Below, piece after piece: positions 1-13,195 of a stretch of 64,000 nucleotides of DNA. Made by a program: the position numbers and the translations under genes. The notes below the pieces were generated by a model. That model saw nothing but the letters and a program-made list of their open reading frames with translations, ran no database searches and had not been told where the DNA came from. Position 1 is the stretch's first letter. Each line of letters opens with the position of its first letter. Origin of the DNA: Tolypocladium sp. Sup5 PDA-1 (lineage: Eukaryota; Ascomycota; Sordariomycetes; Hypocreales; Ophiocordycipitaceae); assembly GCA_000750105.3 (NCBI GenBank), contig JPHH03000002.1:1240001-1304000 (forward strand), given 5' to 3'.

Positions 1-299
1 GATTAGAAGATCTAGAAAGAAGAAGCGAAACTTCGCGACGACTTAGCTACTAGAGAAGGAAAATAGCAATACCCTCTACGTAAGATATTACGGGTAATAA
101 AGACCTAAGTAGTAACTAATATAGCTCTATAACCTAGTATATAATATAAATAAAATAAAGGAAAGAAGAATAGAATCCGCAGAGTTATTGCCGCCCTATA
201 GAGAGACCTCGAATAAATCGATAAAAGTATCGAAGCTACGATAATAATAAGCCCGTTAGAAGATAGAATAAAGAACGTTCTATAGGAATACCGCAAATA

Positions 300-1010
300 C
301 GAATAACTATTCGCGGAAGAACTCGAAACTAGACTACCGGAACATAGTTAATAGGATTATAGGATCTACCTTAAAGAAGGAACGATACCCTTGTTCTATA
401 AAATCTATAACCTTAACGAAAAGTAACTAGAAACGCTACGTAACTATATCGACGAGAATCTAAAGAAAGGATATATTAGGCTATTAATATCCGAAGTAGG
501 ATATTTAGTTATATTCGTCCCGAAAAAGAATAGAAAGCTCTATTTAGTTATCGACTTTCGATAGATTAACGAAATTATAGTTAAGGACTATACCCCTCTA
601 TTACTTATCTCGGAACTTAGGGACTGACTATATAATATAAAGTAGTTCACGGCCCTCGACCTTAAAGGAGCTTATAACCTTATTAGGATAAAAGAGGGAT
701 ACGAATAGATAACCGCTTTTAGAATAAAGTTCGGATTATTCGAATACTTAGTAATGCCCTTCGGGCTTACTAATACGCTAGTAACCTTTTAGCGAATAAT
801 TAATAACGTCTTGCGCGAATATCTCGATATATTCGTAGTAGTATACCTTAACGATATCCTAATCTTCTCGAGGAATCTTAAAGAATATAAGGAATACGTC
901 TATAAGGTACTATAAGTACTCTAGAATATAAAGTTACTAGTTAAACTAGAGAAAAGTAAGTTCTATATATAGGAAGTAGATTTCCTAGGATATATAATTA
1001 TGCTAGGAGA
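300..1010 (+). pseudogene. Gypsy reverse transcriptase domain (RIP-inactivated)
   Basis: Reading through stops shows classic Gypsy RT landmarks in order: LPEH-like entry region near 340, LNEKQLETL near 412, VPKK near 520, FTALDLKGAYN near 645-675, FGLFEYLVMPFGLTN near 730-775 and YLNDILIFSRN near 841-875. In active elements the last motif is YLDD; here the first Asp codon reads AAC. The domain would copy element RNA into DNA, but stops and the lost Asp make it non-functional. Confidence 0.9.
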
Positions 1011-1269
1011 AATATATATATAAAAAGAAAAAATTATATTAGTTAAGGATTAGCCGAACCCGATAAATATTAAGGACGTTTAAAGTTTCCTCGGATTCGC
1101 TAACTATTACTAATAATTTATTAAGGATTATAGGAAAACCGTAACTCTACTATATAATCTTACTAAGAAGGATACGACCTTCGAATAAAGTAAAGAAGCC
1201 TAAGCGGCTTTTTAATAGATTAAGGACTTAATTATTTTAGAACTAGTCTTAATAATCTTTAATCTAGAA

Positions 1270-1680
1270 AAATAAGTCAAGCTTAAAATAAATACCTCTA
1301 ACTTCGCGCTTAGGGCATAAATAGGATAACGCGACGAAGATAGGAAACTTAAACTAGTAGCCTTCTACTTAAAGAAGCTATATAGCATAGAACTTAACTA
1401 CCCTATCTATGATAAAGAATTCCTCGCGATTATTAACGCCTTTAAGGAATTTTAATATTACCTCCTTAGAAGTAAATATAAGGTTAAGGTATATATAGAT
1501 TATAAGAATATCGCCTATTTCGCAATAACTTAATAGCTTAACGGACGATAAATTCGATAGGCTAAGTACCTTTCGGAATTCGACTACGAAATCACCTATC
1601 GAAAAGGATCCGAGAACGGACGAGCAGACGCTCTTAGTAAGAGAAGCGACTACGATATAGGAGTCTCCTACGGATCAGGA
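1270..1680 (+). pseudogene. Gypsy RNase H domain (RIP-inactivated)
   Basis: In the same frame as the RT, the sequence reads as the RNase H part of pol. An altered LKINTSNFALRA segment lies near 1280-1320, where active copies have a TDASDYA-like motif. ELNYPIYDKEFLAI follows near 1390-1430, then KVKVYIDYKNIAYF near 1480-1520 and GRADALSKR near 1620-1645. Several codons are RIP stops. RNase H would degrade the RNA template in RNA-DNA hybrids. Confidence 0.85.
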
Positions 1681-1889
1681 CAACTCCTAGAACTTAACAA
1701 AAGCAGCAACTACTAACAAAAATAGTTAAACGTAGTATTTAAAGTATAAGATAATAACCTAATATTCTAGAAAATCAAGGAATAGACGGAAGAACACGTT
1801 ACCTATATCTAGGAAGTACTAAATAGATATAATATAGAATATTCCGATATACCTATATATAATAATAAAATATAGCTACTACCGCTATT

Positions 1890-2640
1890 ATAAGAAGAAA
1901 CTATTAGGGAGTTCTACGAATACCCGATATATAGATATTAGGGAATTAGGAAAATAATAGAACGAATACGATAAAAATTCGATTTTTCTAGAATAAAGGA
2001 AACTATTAAAGAGGTAATCGGCAAGTGCGCCCTTTGCGTATAAAGCAAAGCCTCGCGATATAAACCTTATAGAGAACTAAAACCACTACTAGTTCTAGTT
2101 AAACTATAGGACTCGATCGCTTTTAACTATATTACGAAGCTACTATTATTAAGGGAACCTATAACGAAGGTAGAATACGATAGTATCTTCGTAGTCATAG
2201 ATCGACTTATTAAGTATAGGTACTTTATCCTATATAAGGAAGTAAGTAATATAGAAGATCTTATATATATATTCCTAAGGACGATCGTATATAATTATAG
2301 ATTACCGAACGAGATTATCTCCGATAGAGGAACTACATTTACTATAAACTTCTAGCAAGCATTAATAGCTTAGCTTAGCACGAAATATAAGCTTAGCACG
2401 GCCTACTACCCTTAAACGGATAAGTAGACCGAACGGTTAAACTAAATACTTAAATAGTACCTTCGTTATTATATTAACTATAGATAAGACGACTAGGTTA
2501 AATAGTTACTAATAGCATAATTAGCTTATAATAGCTTAATTACGGAAGCTACGAAGGTTTTACTATCGTACGCTAACTTCGGGTATAACCCTAAAGTATA
2601 CCGAGTTATACGATAAGGACTATAGGCAGAACGAGCCATG
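1890..2640 (+). pseudogene. Gypsy integrase core (RIP-inactivated)
   Basis: The frame continues with the zinc-binding CALCVQSK segment near 2028-2050, the core with IFVVIDRLIKY near 2190, PNEIISDRGTTF near 2307-2342 (second catalytic Asp kept) and QTERLNQ near 2425-2445 (catalytic Glu kept). The first catalytic Asp is replaced by Asn near 2128. Family function is insertion of the cDNA into the genome. Confidence 0.88.
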
Positions 2641-2929
2641 CTCTAAGTAGATAAACTAAAGGAACTTCACGAAGAAATAAAGAAAGAACTCGAATATATT
2701 AGATAAAGGATATCGATATACGCTAATAAAAAAAGATTAAAGGGACTAATCTTTCGGGAGGGAGATATAGTCTACCTACTACGATAAAATATTAAAACAA
2801 AGCGACCAAGCGATAAATTAGATTTTAAGAAACTTAGACTATTCCTAGTTAAGAAAGTTATTTCTATAACTAACTATAAACTTTCACTACCTAAAATAAT
2901 AAAGATATACCCTATCTTTTATATTTCGC

Positions 2930-3115
2930 TACTTAAAATAGCACTATAGGACGCAGAAACACAAGACTATATCGAAGTTATAAACAATAATAAATACAAA
3001 GTCAAACAAATATTAGATTCAAGAATATATAATAAAGAATAATAATAGCTAATAAAATAGAAAAACTATAGACACGAAGAAAACACTTAGGAGCCTATTA
3101 GGCATTTAACGAACT
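2930..3115 (+). pseudogene. Chromodomain at the integrase C-terminus (RIP-inactivated)
   Basis: A stretch reading YKVKQILDSR, then a run of basic and Gln-rich codons, then EENTQEPIRHLTN matches the chromodomain pattern that ends chromovirus integrases (the usual 'W..W..YP..ENTWEP..L'). The Trp positions now read as TAG. Such domains steer insertion to particular chromatin. Its presence places the element among chromoviruses. Confidence 0.8.
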
Positions 3116-3859
3116 ACCGCCCGTTATTGCGCTAGTATCGCTAGAAGAACCCTAAGCAACTAGTCCTAGGATATCCGATAAAGAAGGATCGAGATTAAAG
3201 CTAGACTAGTTAATCGCCTCGTGCGAATAAGCGGCTTATACTTAGGCAAAGGCGTGAGCCTCTTGCTACTATACCCGCTTAAGCTCCTTTTAGCGAGACT
3301 CCGCTTCCCGCCGATCGGCCTCTTCGAGCTCCTCGAGATCCGAGAGATCCTAACGGACTATTTCCACTCCTTTTACACGAAGTAATTTTCGCATTTTTCG
3401 TAAACGAACTAGACGAGCTAACGCCTCGTTAATCTCTCTCTCTATCTATCGACGACGCTCTAGTAATAGCTCCTCCGCCTTCTCCTCTTTACGCTTAAGG
3501 CGCTAAAGCTCCTCGTTAATCCGTTAAACTACGAGGGTTAGTAGGGAAAAGGCCGATAGGGGACTAGGACACCACGAACTAGAAGATATCGGAGTGCGAG
3601 AAGTATCGTAGGAGCGACCGGCTAAATAGTAATACGAATAACGACGGATATCGCTTACTACTATATATAAAACGCTCTTTTTAAAATAGCGCGAATAAGG
3701 GGAGACTTCGAACCCTTGCGTAGAAATAAACGTAGCTACGGTCGCGCGATTATTCGAGGAACGCGATTTTAACGATTTCTTAACACGACCTAATATAGCG
3801 TTAGCAGGATATTCCGAGGGATTACGGAAATAGGTTACCGCACCTATAAATGCGGGCAT
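3098..3859 (-). pseudogene. Antisense coiled-coil ORF between pol and 3' LTR of the Gypsy element
   Basis: On the minus strand an open stretch at 3524-3859 begins MPAFIGAVTYFRNPSEYPAN. It is followed in the same frame, past stops that are all TAA/TAG, by a strongly coiled-coil segment: NEEL, RLKRKEEKAEELLLERRR, EINEALARLVRLRKMRKLL, DLSDLEELEEADRREAES. The frame continues to about 3098, overlapping the end of pol. The stop pattern is what RIP would make from CAG/CAA, which argues the frame was once coding. I know similar low-complexity, coiled-coil proteins near fungal retrotransposons, but the function is unknown. Confidence 0.6.
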
Positions 3860-3915
3860 AGGCGTAGTATTTATATAATAGGTACTAATAGTAGGTCTCG
3901 GGGACGAAGACCTTC

Positions 3916-3925
3916 GGAGAGGGGA
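3916..3925 (+). promoter_or_regulatory. Polypurine tract before the 3' LTR
   Basis: A purine run (ggagagggga) sits a few bases before the inferred LTR start, the position where plus-strand DNA synthesis is primed in LTR elements. It supports 3931 as the LTR 5' boundary. Confidence 0.55.
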
Positions 3926-3930
3926 TATTA

Positions 3931-4353
3931 TATTACGACCTAGGCTAACGGGCCACGGGATAGGCCGGCTATACAGGCGCTATATGGGCTATACGGAATA
4001 ATAGTCGGAACGATAGACTAATAGGGACTATAGTATACGGTGTTCACTAGGTAGTTAGTGAACACTAAGCGAATAGCATACGGGAGTTCACTCGGTAGTT
4101 AGTAAACTACGAGTAAATACTCTAGTATATAGGACCCCCTAATTTCCTTACTATAGCATAGATACCTCGCTAGCTTTAATATATTATTCTAATATAGATA
4201 TACTTATATTACTTTAAACCCTTTAGTTATGATCTACTATCTAGGATATCCGATCTATCACTATCGTGACAAGACTATTCAACGGCTACGCCCTAACCTA
4301 CCTACTAATATAAACCTCCGGTTTATCCCTTAGGAACCTAAACTGTTATAATA
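3931..4353 (+). repeat. 3' LTR of the Gypsy element (copy 1 of a ~415-bp direct repeat)
   Basis: The segment starts tattacga and ends gttataata. Undoing RIP-type changes gives TG...CA ends. From 3940 to 4353 it aligns almost gap-free with 13765-14179, and similarity stops at the same point in both, which sets the right boundary. Differences are mostly C/T and G/A, with copy 2 the more AT-rich. It contains a short inverted repeat, tgttcact...agtgaaca, at about 4041-4064. Confidence 0.75.
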
Positions 4354-7300
4354 CTTTATAAAAAGCTACTTTAATAAAGATTAGGAGGTTAAGGTAATTA
4401 ATATTATTATTATTAAGTACCTAAGTTTTAATATAGCTATAAGTCTAAGAAGAGACTATAATTAATAAAGGAAAGGCTATAATAGATAATATTACCTTAC
4501 TCTATAATAATTATTATTAAGCTTTATTAATAAAGAGGTATAACCTTACTAAGATATACGCGATATAAGGGAAAGCTATATTATAAGAAGCTTCTTTATT
4601 ATAAAAGCTTAGTAATCTAGTAATTTATCGCGGTCCTTAGCCTATAGCTTCTTAAAGTTAATTATAAAGTTAGCTATAATAAAAGAGTTAATAAAGATAT
4701 AAAAAAGAAAGAAGTTAAAAGTATAAGGAAAAGAAGAAATATATTACTTATTAATAAGGCCTAGAGGAAGAAGGGGGGGTATTATTAAGGTATAAATATA
4801 AAGAAAATACTTAATACCTTAATATTAGATAAAGATTAATAAATTATATACTTAGAAATTATAGGGCTAAGAGAAAATTCTCTTTATATAATAAATAAAT
4901 AATAAGAAAAGACTCTTATTATAAGAGAAATAGTATAGGCTTTATACTTATACTTAATAAGAATATAAGAGATATAATATAAGCTAATAGAGAAGCTACT
5001 TAAAAATCTATAGTTATTATAGGAGAAGCTATATAAAAACTTATATTAACTAGACTTAAGTTACTTAAGTATATATTAATTACCCTTATTTTTAAGTAAA
5101 GACTAGTAAGCTAGCTATAGGACTCCCTAAGATAAGATAAGAGTAAGCTTATTTCTTAATAAGTAATATATACTTTATATCTTATAAATACTCTTCTTCT
5201 ATAGCTATTATTAAAGAGTTAAGTACTTTACCTTATAAATAATATTTATAAATTACTTTAATTTCTCTCGTATATTACTCTATAAGCTTCCCTCCCTTAT
5301 AATATTTAGAAATATATTATTTTATTATAAAAAATAAGCTTATTATTAATAAACTCTTTCTCTTTTTATTAATAATATCTTATCTTAATAAGTAATTAAT
5401 AATATTAAAGATTAACCTTTCCTCTTAATTAGCTTACTCTCCTTAACTATAATATTTAAAACTAACTCTTTACTTACTATTTTAAGTATAATATTACCTT
5501 ATATTACGCCTAAATAATAGAGGTATAGTATAATATAGAGTATATTAGCTTAGCATAGTATAATACCCTTCTTATAGATAAGGCTATTTTCTTTTATAAA
5601 AGTAAGTATATATTAAATAGCTATATAAGATATATTATCCTAGAGGGAGGATAAGGGAGCTTTTACTAAGAAGATAAGCTAAAAGCTAAGGAGGTATTTA
5701 CTTATAAGGGGATAGTTATAGAATACCTCTAGTTAGGTATCGAAGATAGGAGAGTATAATAGTTTAGTATTTAGTGCTATCTATCCTCTCTATCTTATAG
5801 AGACTCTTAGAGACTGAATCTTATAGAGGGAAGATTCCCTCTATAGAGTTAAAGGGGGAGTCCCCTATAATTATATAGCGAGTCCTAACCGTCTAGTTAG
5901 TAAAACGCGAATAATATACTAGTACCTAGTACCTTTAACCCCTACTAGCCTATACCTCCTAGCTACGCTTCTTATATTACTATTCTATATAAGGTATAGC
6001 CTACCTTTATTATAGCGCGAGAATATTAGCTATATAACTTACTTTAAATTAATAAGTATAAGATAAACTTTAATAATATATTATAAGCCTTTACCTAGGT
6101 TAAAAAGTAATTAGGGTTCCTTAAAGATAAGCGTTAAGGTAATTATCTTATAAATATTTATTATTTTCGTATAAAAGCTAGTAATAAGGAATAGATATTA
6201 AACTTTATTATAATTCTAATAATAAAGGCCCTTATAAGAGGGATTAAATATATTATAGTAATACTTAATAATATAATAATAATTATAATAAAAGATAATA
6301 ATACTTTAACTTATATAAGTAATAAATAAGAATTAGATATCTTCTAGAAATGCCTTAGTTTAGATATAAAGGTTGCTAATAGCGATAGGATATTTAATAA
6401 ACCCCTTTATAATAGATAGTATAAGTAGCGCTTATATATAGGATTAATTAACTTTATAAAAAAGATAAGTAATAAATATTATTAAGGAAGCTTTATTTAA
6501 GATAAGAAAATAAGGAACCTTTTAGTATTAGACTTTATAAAGTAAGGAAGGAAAGCTAGACTTATAGTAATTATTAAGGTATAGTAATAGATCTTATATA
6601 TAAATAACTACCCCTATAACTTTATATACTTCTTAATACCTAGAAGTTTATAGAATTAATAATAGGAATATAATTATATAGCTATAATAACCCTATAATA
6701 TTAAGTCTATAAAATAGTTAAGTTATAGCTATAAGATATAAATCTAGCTAAATATAGCTTTAGGATTTAAGAAAATATAACTTTCTTATAAGGTAAGGCT
6801 AACCTAGACTAGGAATAGTATTTCTAAGATTAAGTAATATATTATAAGGGCTAAGGAAAGGATAGCTATAATACTCTCCTTAATTAAATAATTAACTTCC
6901 TTAAAAGTATTATAGCTAATAAGCTTAAAATTAAAGGAGGAAATAAGTTCTAGCTTAGGTATAATAAGGGCGCTACCTTTTAGTATTTTAATAATACTAA
7001 GGTATTACTTAAAGCCCTATACTTCCCTTTTCTCTAGAATACCTTACTTACTATAATTAAGGGTATATACCTATTCCTTAAGATATTAATAAATATAACT
7101 TATCCCTATAATTATATTATATTAGTAAGGTATAGTTTAACTATAATAATTAACCCCTTTTATTTTTTACCTTATAAGTAAGCTTAATATAAAAATATAT
7201 AATAGAAACTATCTCTCCTTTAAAGAGTTAAGAGGAATTAAATATAAAGGGAATAAGGTTATATAATAATAAGAATATTAAGGAGACTTCCTTAGAGCCC

Positions 7301-8494
7301 TAAGGGACTAATTAATCTTAGAAGCCTAGAACTATAGCTAGTTTTATAAACTCTTTAGTACTTTATATCTTCCCTTATAATACTATAGGGAAGCGTATTT
7401 ATATTATATAAGATATTAAGGATAAGCTTAAGCTAGGACCCCTTTAATAAAATAATACTAACTTTAAAGGTATAACTTTCTTTATCTCGAGAATAAATAA
7501 TACCTATAAGAGGAACCTTTAATATACTAACCCCTTAGCTAAGGTATTTTTAAATAAGTACCTATAACTTAGCTCGATAGATATACTAGGATTACTTTAG
7601 TAATAAGTCTACTTAGGGCTTATTACTAAACTTAGATATTAAATTAATCTATACCTTATTATACTTCTAGAACTCTCGCGCCTATAACTTAATTTAATAA
7701 ATATACCTAGATTACTATAATAATAAGTTTACTTAAAGCTCGTTACTAACCTTATATATTAAATTAATCTATGCCTTATTATACCTCTAAAGCTCTTGCT
7801 CTAGTAAGTTAGTTAGCTAGATATTAAAGGTAGAATATATTAATAATAAGTTCTATTAAAAGTAAGTTAAAAGGGAATAAATAATCTTAAATAGCTTTAA
7901 TAAGGGTAATAGTAATAATAAGCTATATATAATAGGTAGAGGTAGCTATATTATAATTATAAAGCTTATAAATATACTTAATAAACTCTTTAAGAAATAT
8001 ATTATAGTTCTATTTATTAAGTTTAATAGAGGATATATTATATTTACTATGCTAGGGCTTATTAACTATAACTCTTAGTAGCGTTTAGAAAACTAGCTAT
8101 TACCGCTTACCTAGTCCTCTTACCCTATAGCTAGGCCTTTAAGGGCTAAACGCGCTACGAGGTAATAAAAAGAGAATATAACGCGGATAGAATATAAGAG
8201 GATTAAAAGGGATATAGACTAGCTATAGCTTAATATACTATAAGCTAAGAGAACGTAATATTGCTAAATAGATAATCCCTATATTCCTTTATTTTATTTT
8301 ATTATTTCTTTTATTTATAATTAAGGAGGTAATAAGATAGTTTAATAAAGCTAGAGTTTAGGCTTATTACTAGGATTACTTATATTACGCGTTACCTTTA
8401 TACTTTATTTATATAAGGTTATTTACTAAGGGCTACTCTTTCTTTCTTTTATATTTATAATTACTTAAGAGTAATTAACGCTTATATAAGAAGG
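4354..8494. repeat. Heavily RIP-degraded AT-rich repeat block, family unknown
   Basis: The whole stretch is dominated by TA-rich sequence with very few CpG, far more degraded than 1-4353. No open frame survives. Around 8050-8270 the + strand reads sensibly in at least one frame if TAA/TAG are taken as former CAA/CAG, so an old coding region is likely, but I cannot name the family. It includes the 120-bp tandem duplication at 7561-7800. It may be the internal part of another transposon. Confidence 0.6.
7561..7800. repeat. Two 120-bp tandem copies
   Basis: 7561-7680 and 7681-7800 align end to end without gaps: both begin cctataactt, contain attaaattaatct at the same offset, and share ccttattatac near their ends. 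The period of 120 is a multiple of three, so it may be a 40-residue repeat of a lost protein. Differences are largely transitions. Confidence 0.85.
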
Positions 8495-9065
8495 AGTTTA
8501 TTAAGGTATTAATATAGACCCTTAATTAAAAAAATATAAAATATAAAAAAAATAAAGGAATATTAAGATACTTAATAAGTCTATAAGTATAAGAGAGATA
8601 TCTATATCCTTATAAATAAATAGTCCCTTATATATATATTAATATAAGTTATAATATTTATAAGCTTTTAAGATTTTAATAATAAAAAATCCTAGTTAAT
8701 TCCTCTTATATTTTAAAATAGCTATAATTACCTCTCCTTACCTCTTTACCTTTAACTTATATAATATAAAGACTTATTTATATAAGCGCTAATTTATAGA
8801 CTATATACCGCTATATTAATATTCTAACTTATATAAAGATAGTCGCTCTAACTTATATAATAATAGTCGCTTTAACTTATATAATAATAGTTGCTCTAAC
8901 TTATATAGGGATACCTATCTTATCTTATATATTAAGTAGTATACTAACTTATATAATAACTTATATTACTAACTAATAGCTAACTTCTTAAGTAAGGACT
9001 AACTCTATAACTTATATAATAATTATTATACTTAGCCTTTAGTATATTTATTCTCCCTTAATAAA
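8495..9065 (+). repeat. Left terminal inverted repeat
   Basis: This arm pairs with 13196-13766. It carries three consecutive 24-bp units (aacttatataaagatagtcg plus four bases, and variants) at 8826-8897 and a partial fourth unit. Shared internal landmarks with the other arm include the ctttagtatatttattctcc segment near the inner end. Confidence 0.8.
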
Positions 9066-12000
9066 TTACTATATCTTATAGTCTATAGTCTTAATAACTT
9101 ATAGAGGGGTTATAGCTAGATTAACCTTTTTATATTTTATAAAGTCTTAGGTAAGGGTAGCCTCTTAATTAAATAAGAGTTTAAGTAAGATTTCCTTCTC
9201 TTTTAATTAAAAGATCTTATTAACTTAGCTTATAATATTAATAATCCGCTCTTTATATAATTATATTCCCTTTTTTATAGCTAAGAATTTATTAACTAAG
9301 TATTTTATAAATAATCCTTTAATATTAAGATAGGCTTTTATAAATTCTTACTTTTTTATCTTTTAATAAAGGTCTCTTTTAAGAATAAAGCTATTAAAAG
9401 GGATATTATCTTTAAGATAAACTTTAATTCCCTTTCTTTTAAAGAGTATATTAATTATAAGATTATTTATTATAGTCTTTTTAACCTAGTCTCTCTTAAT
9501 AAATTATTATAAATTAATTAGCTTATCTCTCTTTTTCTTTAAGGTTACTTAATATTATTAAATAATACTTTTAATTAATAAGCTTAAGATATCTTATATA
9601 GCTTTATACTTAATTAATAATATAATTTAATTATCCCTTTTAAGTAAGATATCCCTTATAAGGATCTCTTAATTAGCTATATTTAAGACTAGTAATTCTA
9701 TTACTATAGGCTTCCTTCCTCCTTTTAAGAATTTAATTATATTAGCTTTACTAAGGTTTTCTTATAAGAGCTTATTATTATATTATTACTTAATAAGTCT
9801 TATTACTAAAGTAATAATCTAAATTATCCTTATTTAATAATAAATATATATATCCTTATTCCTTAATAAGTAATTAAATATTAATTAAGTTATATAAATA
9901 AATAATATTCCTAAGATTAAAAGTATTAGTATATTATTAAGTAAGATATAAAGGTAAATAAGTATCTAAGCATTACTTATATATAAGTTTATTTTTACTT
10001 TTTTATATATCTTAATAAGGTTATTAAAGTATAACTTTATAAATATAGTAATTAATATAATCTTAAGATTATATACTTTTATATATCTCTTATTAATTAA
10101 GTTTCCCTTAGAGCTAGAGTTAATTAATATACTTAATAATAGCGTTAAGGATAATCTTAACTTAACTTATATCCTTAGTAAATCTTATATATACTTTAAT
10201 AAGTATCCTTATAATATAACTATAATTATTAGAGGTACTAGGACTATATTTACCTTAGGCCTTATAGCCTCTTAGCTTTTATAAATATATTTAGCTATCC
10301 TTAAAAGTTTAGTACTATAGATTAAATATACTATCTCTATAAGTTTATAAAAATAAGTTTCTTCTTTATCTTTTATAGAGCTTAGGTTAATATTAAATAA
10401 TTACCTCTTTATATAAGCTATTATAGTATTATAAATAGAGATATTAAGCCTCTCCCTTAACTTATTTAGCAAGGACCTTATATAATTAGCGTTTTAAGGG
10501 ATAAAGGCTATAGTAATAATCTTACTAAGCTTTATCTTACTCTTTTCCTTAATTTCTTATTAAACTTCTTTTACCCCTTTAGCCTTATTAATATAAGAGT
10601 CTTTAATTATTTATCTAAGCTATAATATATACTTAATTAAGTTATTAAGTAATATTAAGACCTTCTTATATATAACTTCTTATATAATACTCTTAAGGAA
10701 ATATTTATACTTTAACTTTAAGTTAAAGTAAGGTTTAAAGTATATAAGTACCTTCTTTATCTTATTAATACTATTTATTTTTTTAATCCCTTATAATACT
10801 TTTAAGTTAAGGATAAATAATAAGTTTAGGGTTAGGATTATATAAGCTAGTAATATTATTTATTTATAAGCTTCTTTACCCTCTTATCTTTATCTCTTTT
10901 AATTATACTCTATAATATCTATATTAATAATAATAATATAGATAGCTTCCCCCTTATCTTAGACTAATTCTAGGTCTTTCTTAAAGATAATTATAAAGGT
11001 CTTACTTACCCTTATATCTTACTTAGGCTAAGAGGTAATATTAGTAGTTTTAAGTAATTTAAGGCTTTATATAGCTCTTAAATAGCTTATTATAAACTTA
11101 TTAAAGATCTCTTTTTCTTTAAAAGTTAGCTCTTAATTTAATTATTAACTTAAGGGTAATTACTTAGCCTATAAAATAAAGGGAGAGGTAAAGTACTTTA
11201 AGTAAGCCTTAATTTAATAAATTATTAATTATTAAATATAAGTACTATAAGTAATAAATTACTAAACTAATACTAGAATAATTATATTTACCTTATTTAT
11301 ATAGCTAATACTTATAACTATTATCTCTATATTAAAAATATATAGCTTAATATTAGAATTATACTTATATTTAAGGTAAGTAAGAGAAAGGTAGCTATTA
11401 AAGCTAGTATAGTATTAATAATATTATTCCTTCTTTTAATAATTATTAGAGATTATATTAATATAGGGCTTATCTTATTAATTATAATTAAATAATTCCT
11501 AGAATTAGATATAGGAATTAATAATCTAGCCTTTATTTAAAGCTTAGGTATTATTACTTATATAATCCTCCTTTACTTAATAATTATCTTATATAAGTAA
11601 GTTCCTTATCTTATCTATAGCTTTTATAAACTCCTTAATAAGGTTAATCTTTATATTTATAAGCTAAGAAATTAAGTCTTTAACCTAAGTTTATATATTT
11701 AATAATCTTATCTTAATTACTATTATAAGCTTTATATATCCTTATTTAAAAGTTATCTTTAATTTAAAGGGTATAAAAGTATTATAATATTCCTCTTAAA
11801 TTATACTTCCTAAGTTTATAAGTATAAAAGTAATTATATCTATATATTTTATATCTAAGTAAGGCTTAAGATAGCTTTAAATATAATCTATAAGCTAAGT
11901 ATATTCTATTATAATTATCTAGTCTAAGATATAATTATATTTTTCTATAATAGTAATATTAAGCTCCTTAAGTATAATATAATATATATCTTAAGACTAT

Positions 12001-13195
12001 AAATCGCTCTTCTTTTAGTTAACTAGCTTAACCTTATACTAAAGGTAAGTATATTACTTAAGCTAGTCCTTTACCTTTTCTATAATTCTAGGATATTTAA
12101 TATTATAATAAGTAAGCTAAGTCTAGGTAGTCTTATATTAGTCTATATCTTAAGTATAGTATTCCTTTACTAAGGTATCTTTAGCTTTTTTATAGCTAAG
12201 ATTATTAATAAGGACTTTTATATAAGCTACTTTTTCTAGAGAGATATGGCCCTTAAGCTAGGTAACCTTTTTATTATCCTTAATATAATAAGCTAATATC
12301 TCTCTCTTAAACTTATAAAAGAATTTAATAATATCCTTATTAATAAAAGTCTTAATTATAAAGTATTAAATCTATCTTATAATAATAATATCTTTAATAA
12401 CTCTTTTAAAGTATTCTAAGTCTATTCTTATAAAGGGTCTTATTATATTATTATTAATAAAGTTAATAAAGTTTATTAACTTTAGTCTTATTAATATTAT
12501 TATTTATTCTAGTCTCTTTAAAAGTAATATATAAAGGGTAATTTAAAAAAATAAGATTAAGCTAATATCTTAGTCTTTTTCTTTTTCTATCCTTATTCCT
12601 TCTTTATCTAAGTTACTTTTATATTATCCTTATTTCTTATCCTTTACTTTAATAGCTCTTAGTTCTTATATTATCTTATAAAATAAGGTATAAGTTATTA
12701 CTAGCTTTATTAAGAGAATAATACTCTATAATATCTACTAAACTAAGGCCTAGCTTATAAGGACTAGGAGAAAATCTTACTTATTATAATTAAGGAATTA
12801 TCTATTTTTAATTAAAAGAGGTAATATATTTATTAAGTAAGATAGTCTAGCCCTCTTATAGACTTTATTATTAAGGTATAAATAATTTCTTAATAAGTAA
12901 TTTTATAACTTATTATAAGGCTTTTTTATTAAAATAGCTTACTTTCTCCTTATATTTACTTTATACTTAAAGCTCTTCCTTATATCTTAGTAATTAAGTA
13001 AGGTATTATTTCTTAGTATTATCTTTATATAAATAATAATTATATTATTCTATAATACCTTAATTTTAGGCCTTTACTATAATAAGCTTATTATAGTATA
13101 GAGTTTTTATTCTCTTTTTTTATTAATAAAGTTCTTATAATAGCTAAAAGATACTCTTATTAATTAAGATAAGTTATTTATACCTTAAAGACTAG

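Larger units (their letters stand above)
1..4353 (+). mobile_element. RIP-mutated Ty3/Gypsy chromovirus, left end outside window
   Basis: One + strand reading frame with many TAA/TAG codons runs from about 150 to 3190 and reads as a Gypsy polyprotein if those stops are taken as former CAA, CAG or TGG. The order RT, RNase H, integrase, chromodomain is that of Ty3/Gypsy chromoviruses. A 3' LTR follows at 3931-4353. Gag and the 5' LTR would lie upstream of base 1. Two catalytic acidic residues are changed to Asn (RT YLND at about 841-852; first integrase Asp in the NYI context near 2128), so the copy is dead. Changes are mostly CpA to TpA on one or other strand, as expected of RIP, while many CpG remain. 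Confidence 0.9.

Noticed and set aside
105..296. 63-codon minus strand frame at the left edge
   Set aside because: A chance open frame of hydrophobic codons in RIP-mutated DNA, opposite the pol coding strand.
3524..3859. A stand-alone host gene of 111 codons
   Set aside because: It lies inside the retrotransposon and continues, through RIP-type stops, into a longer antisense frame, so it is part of the element.
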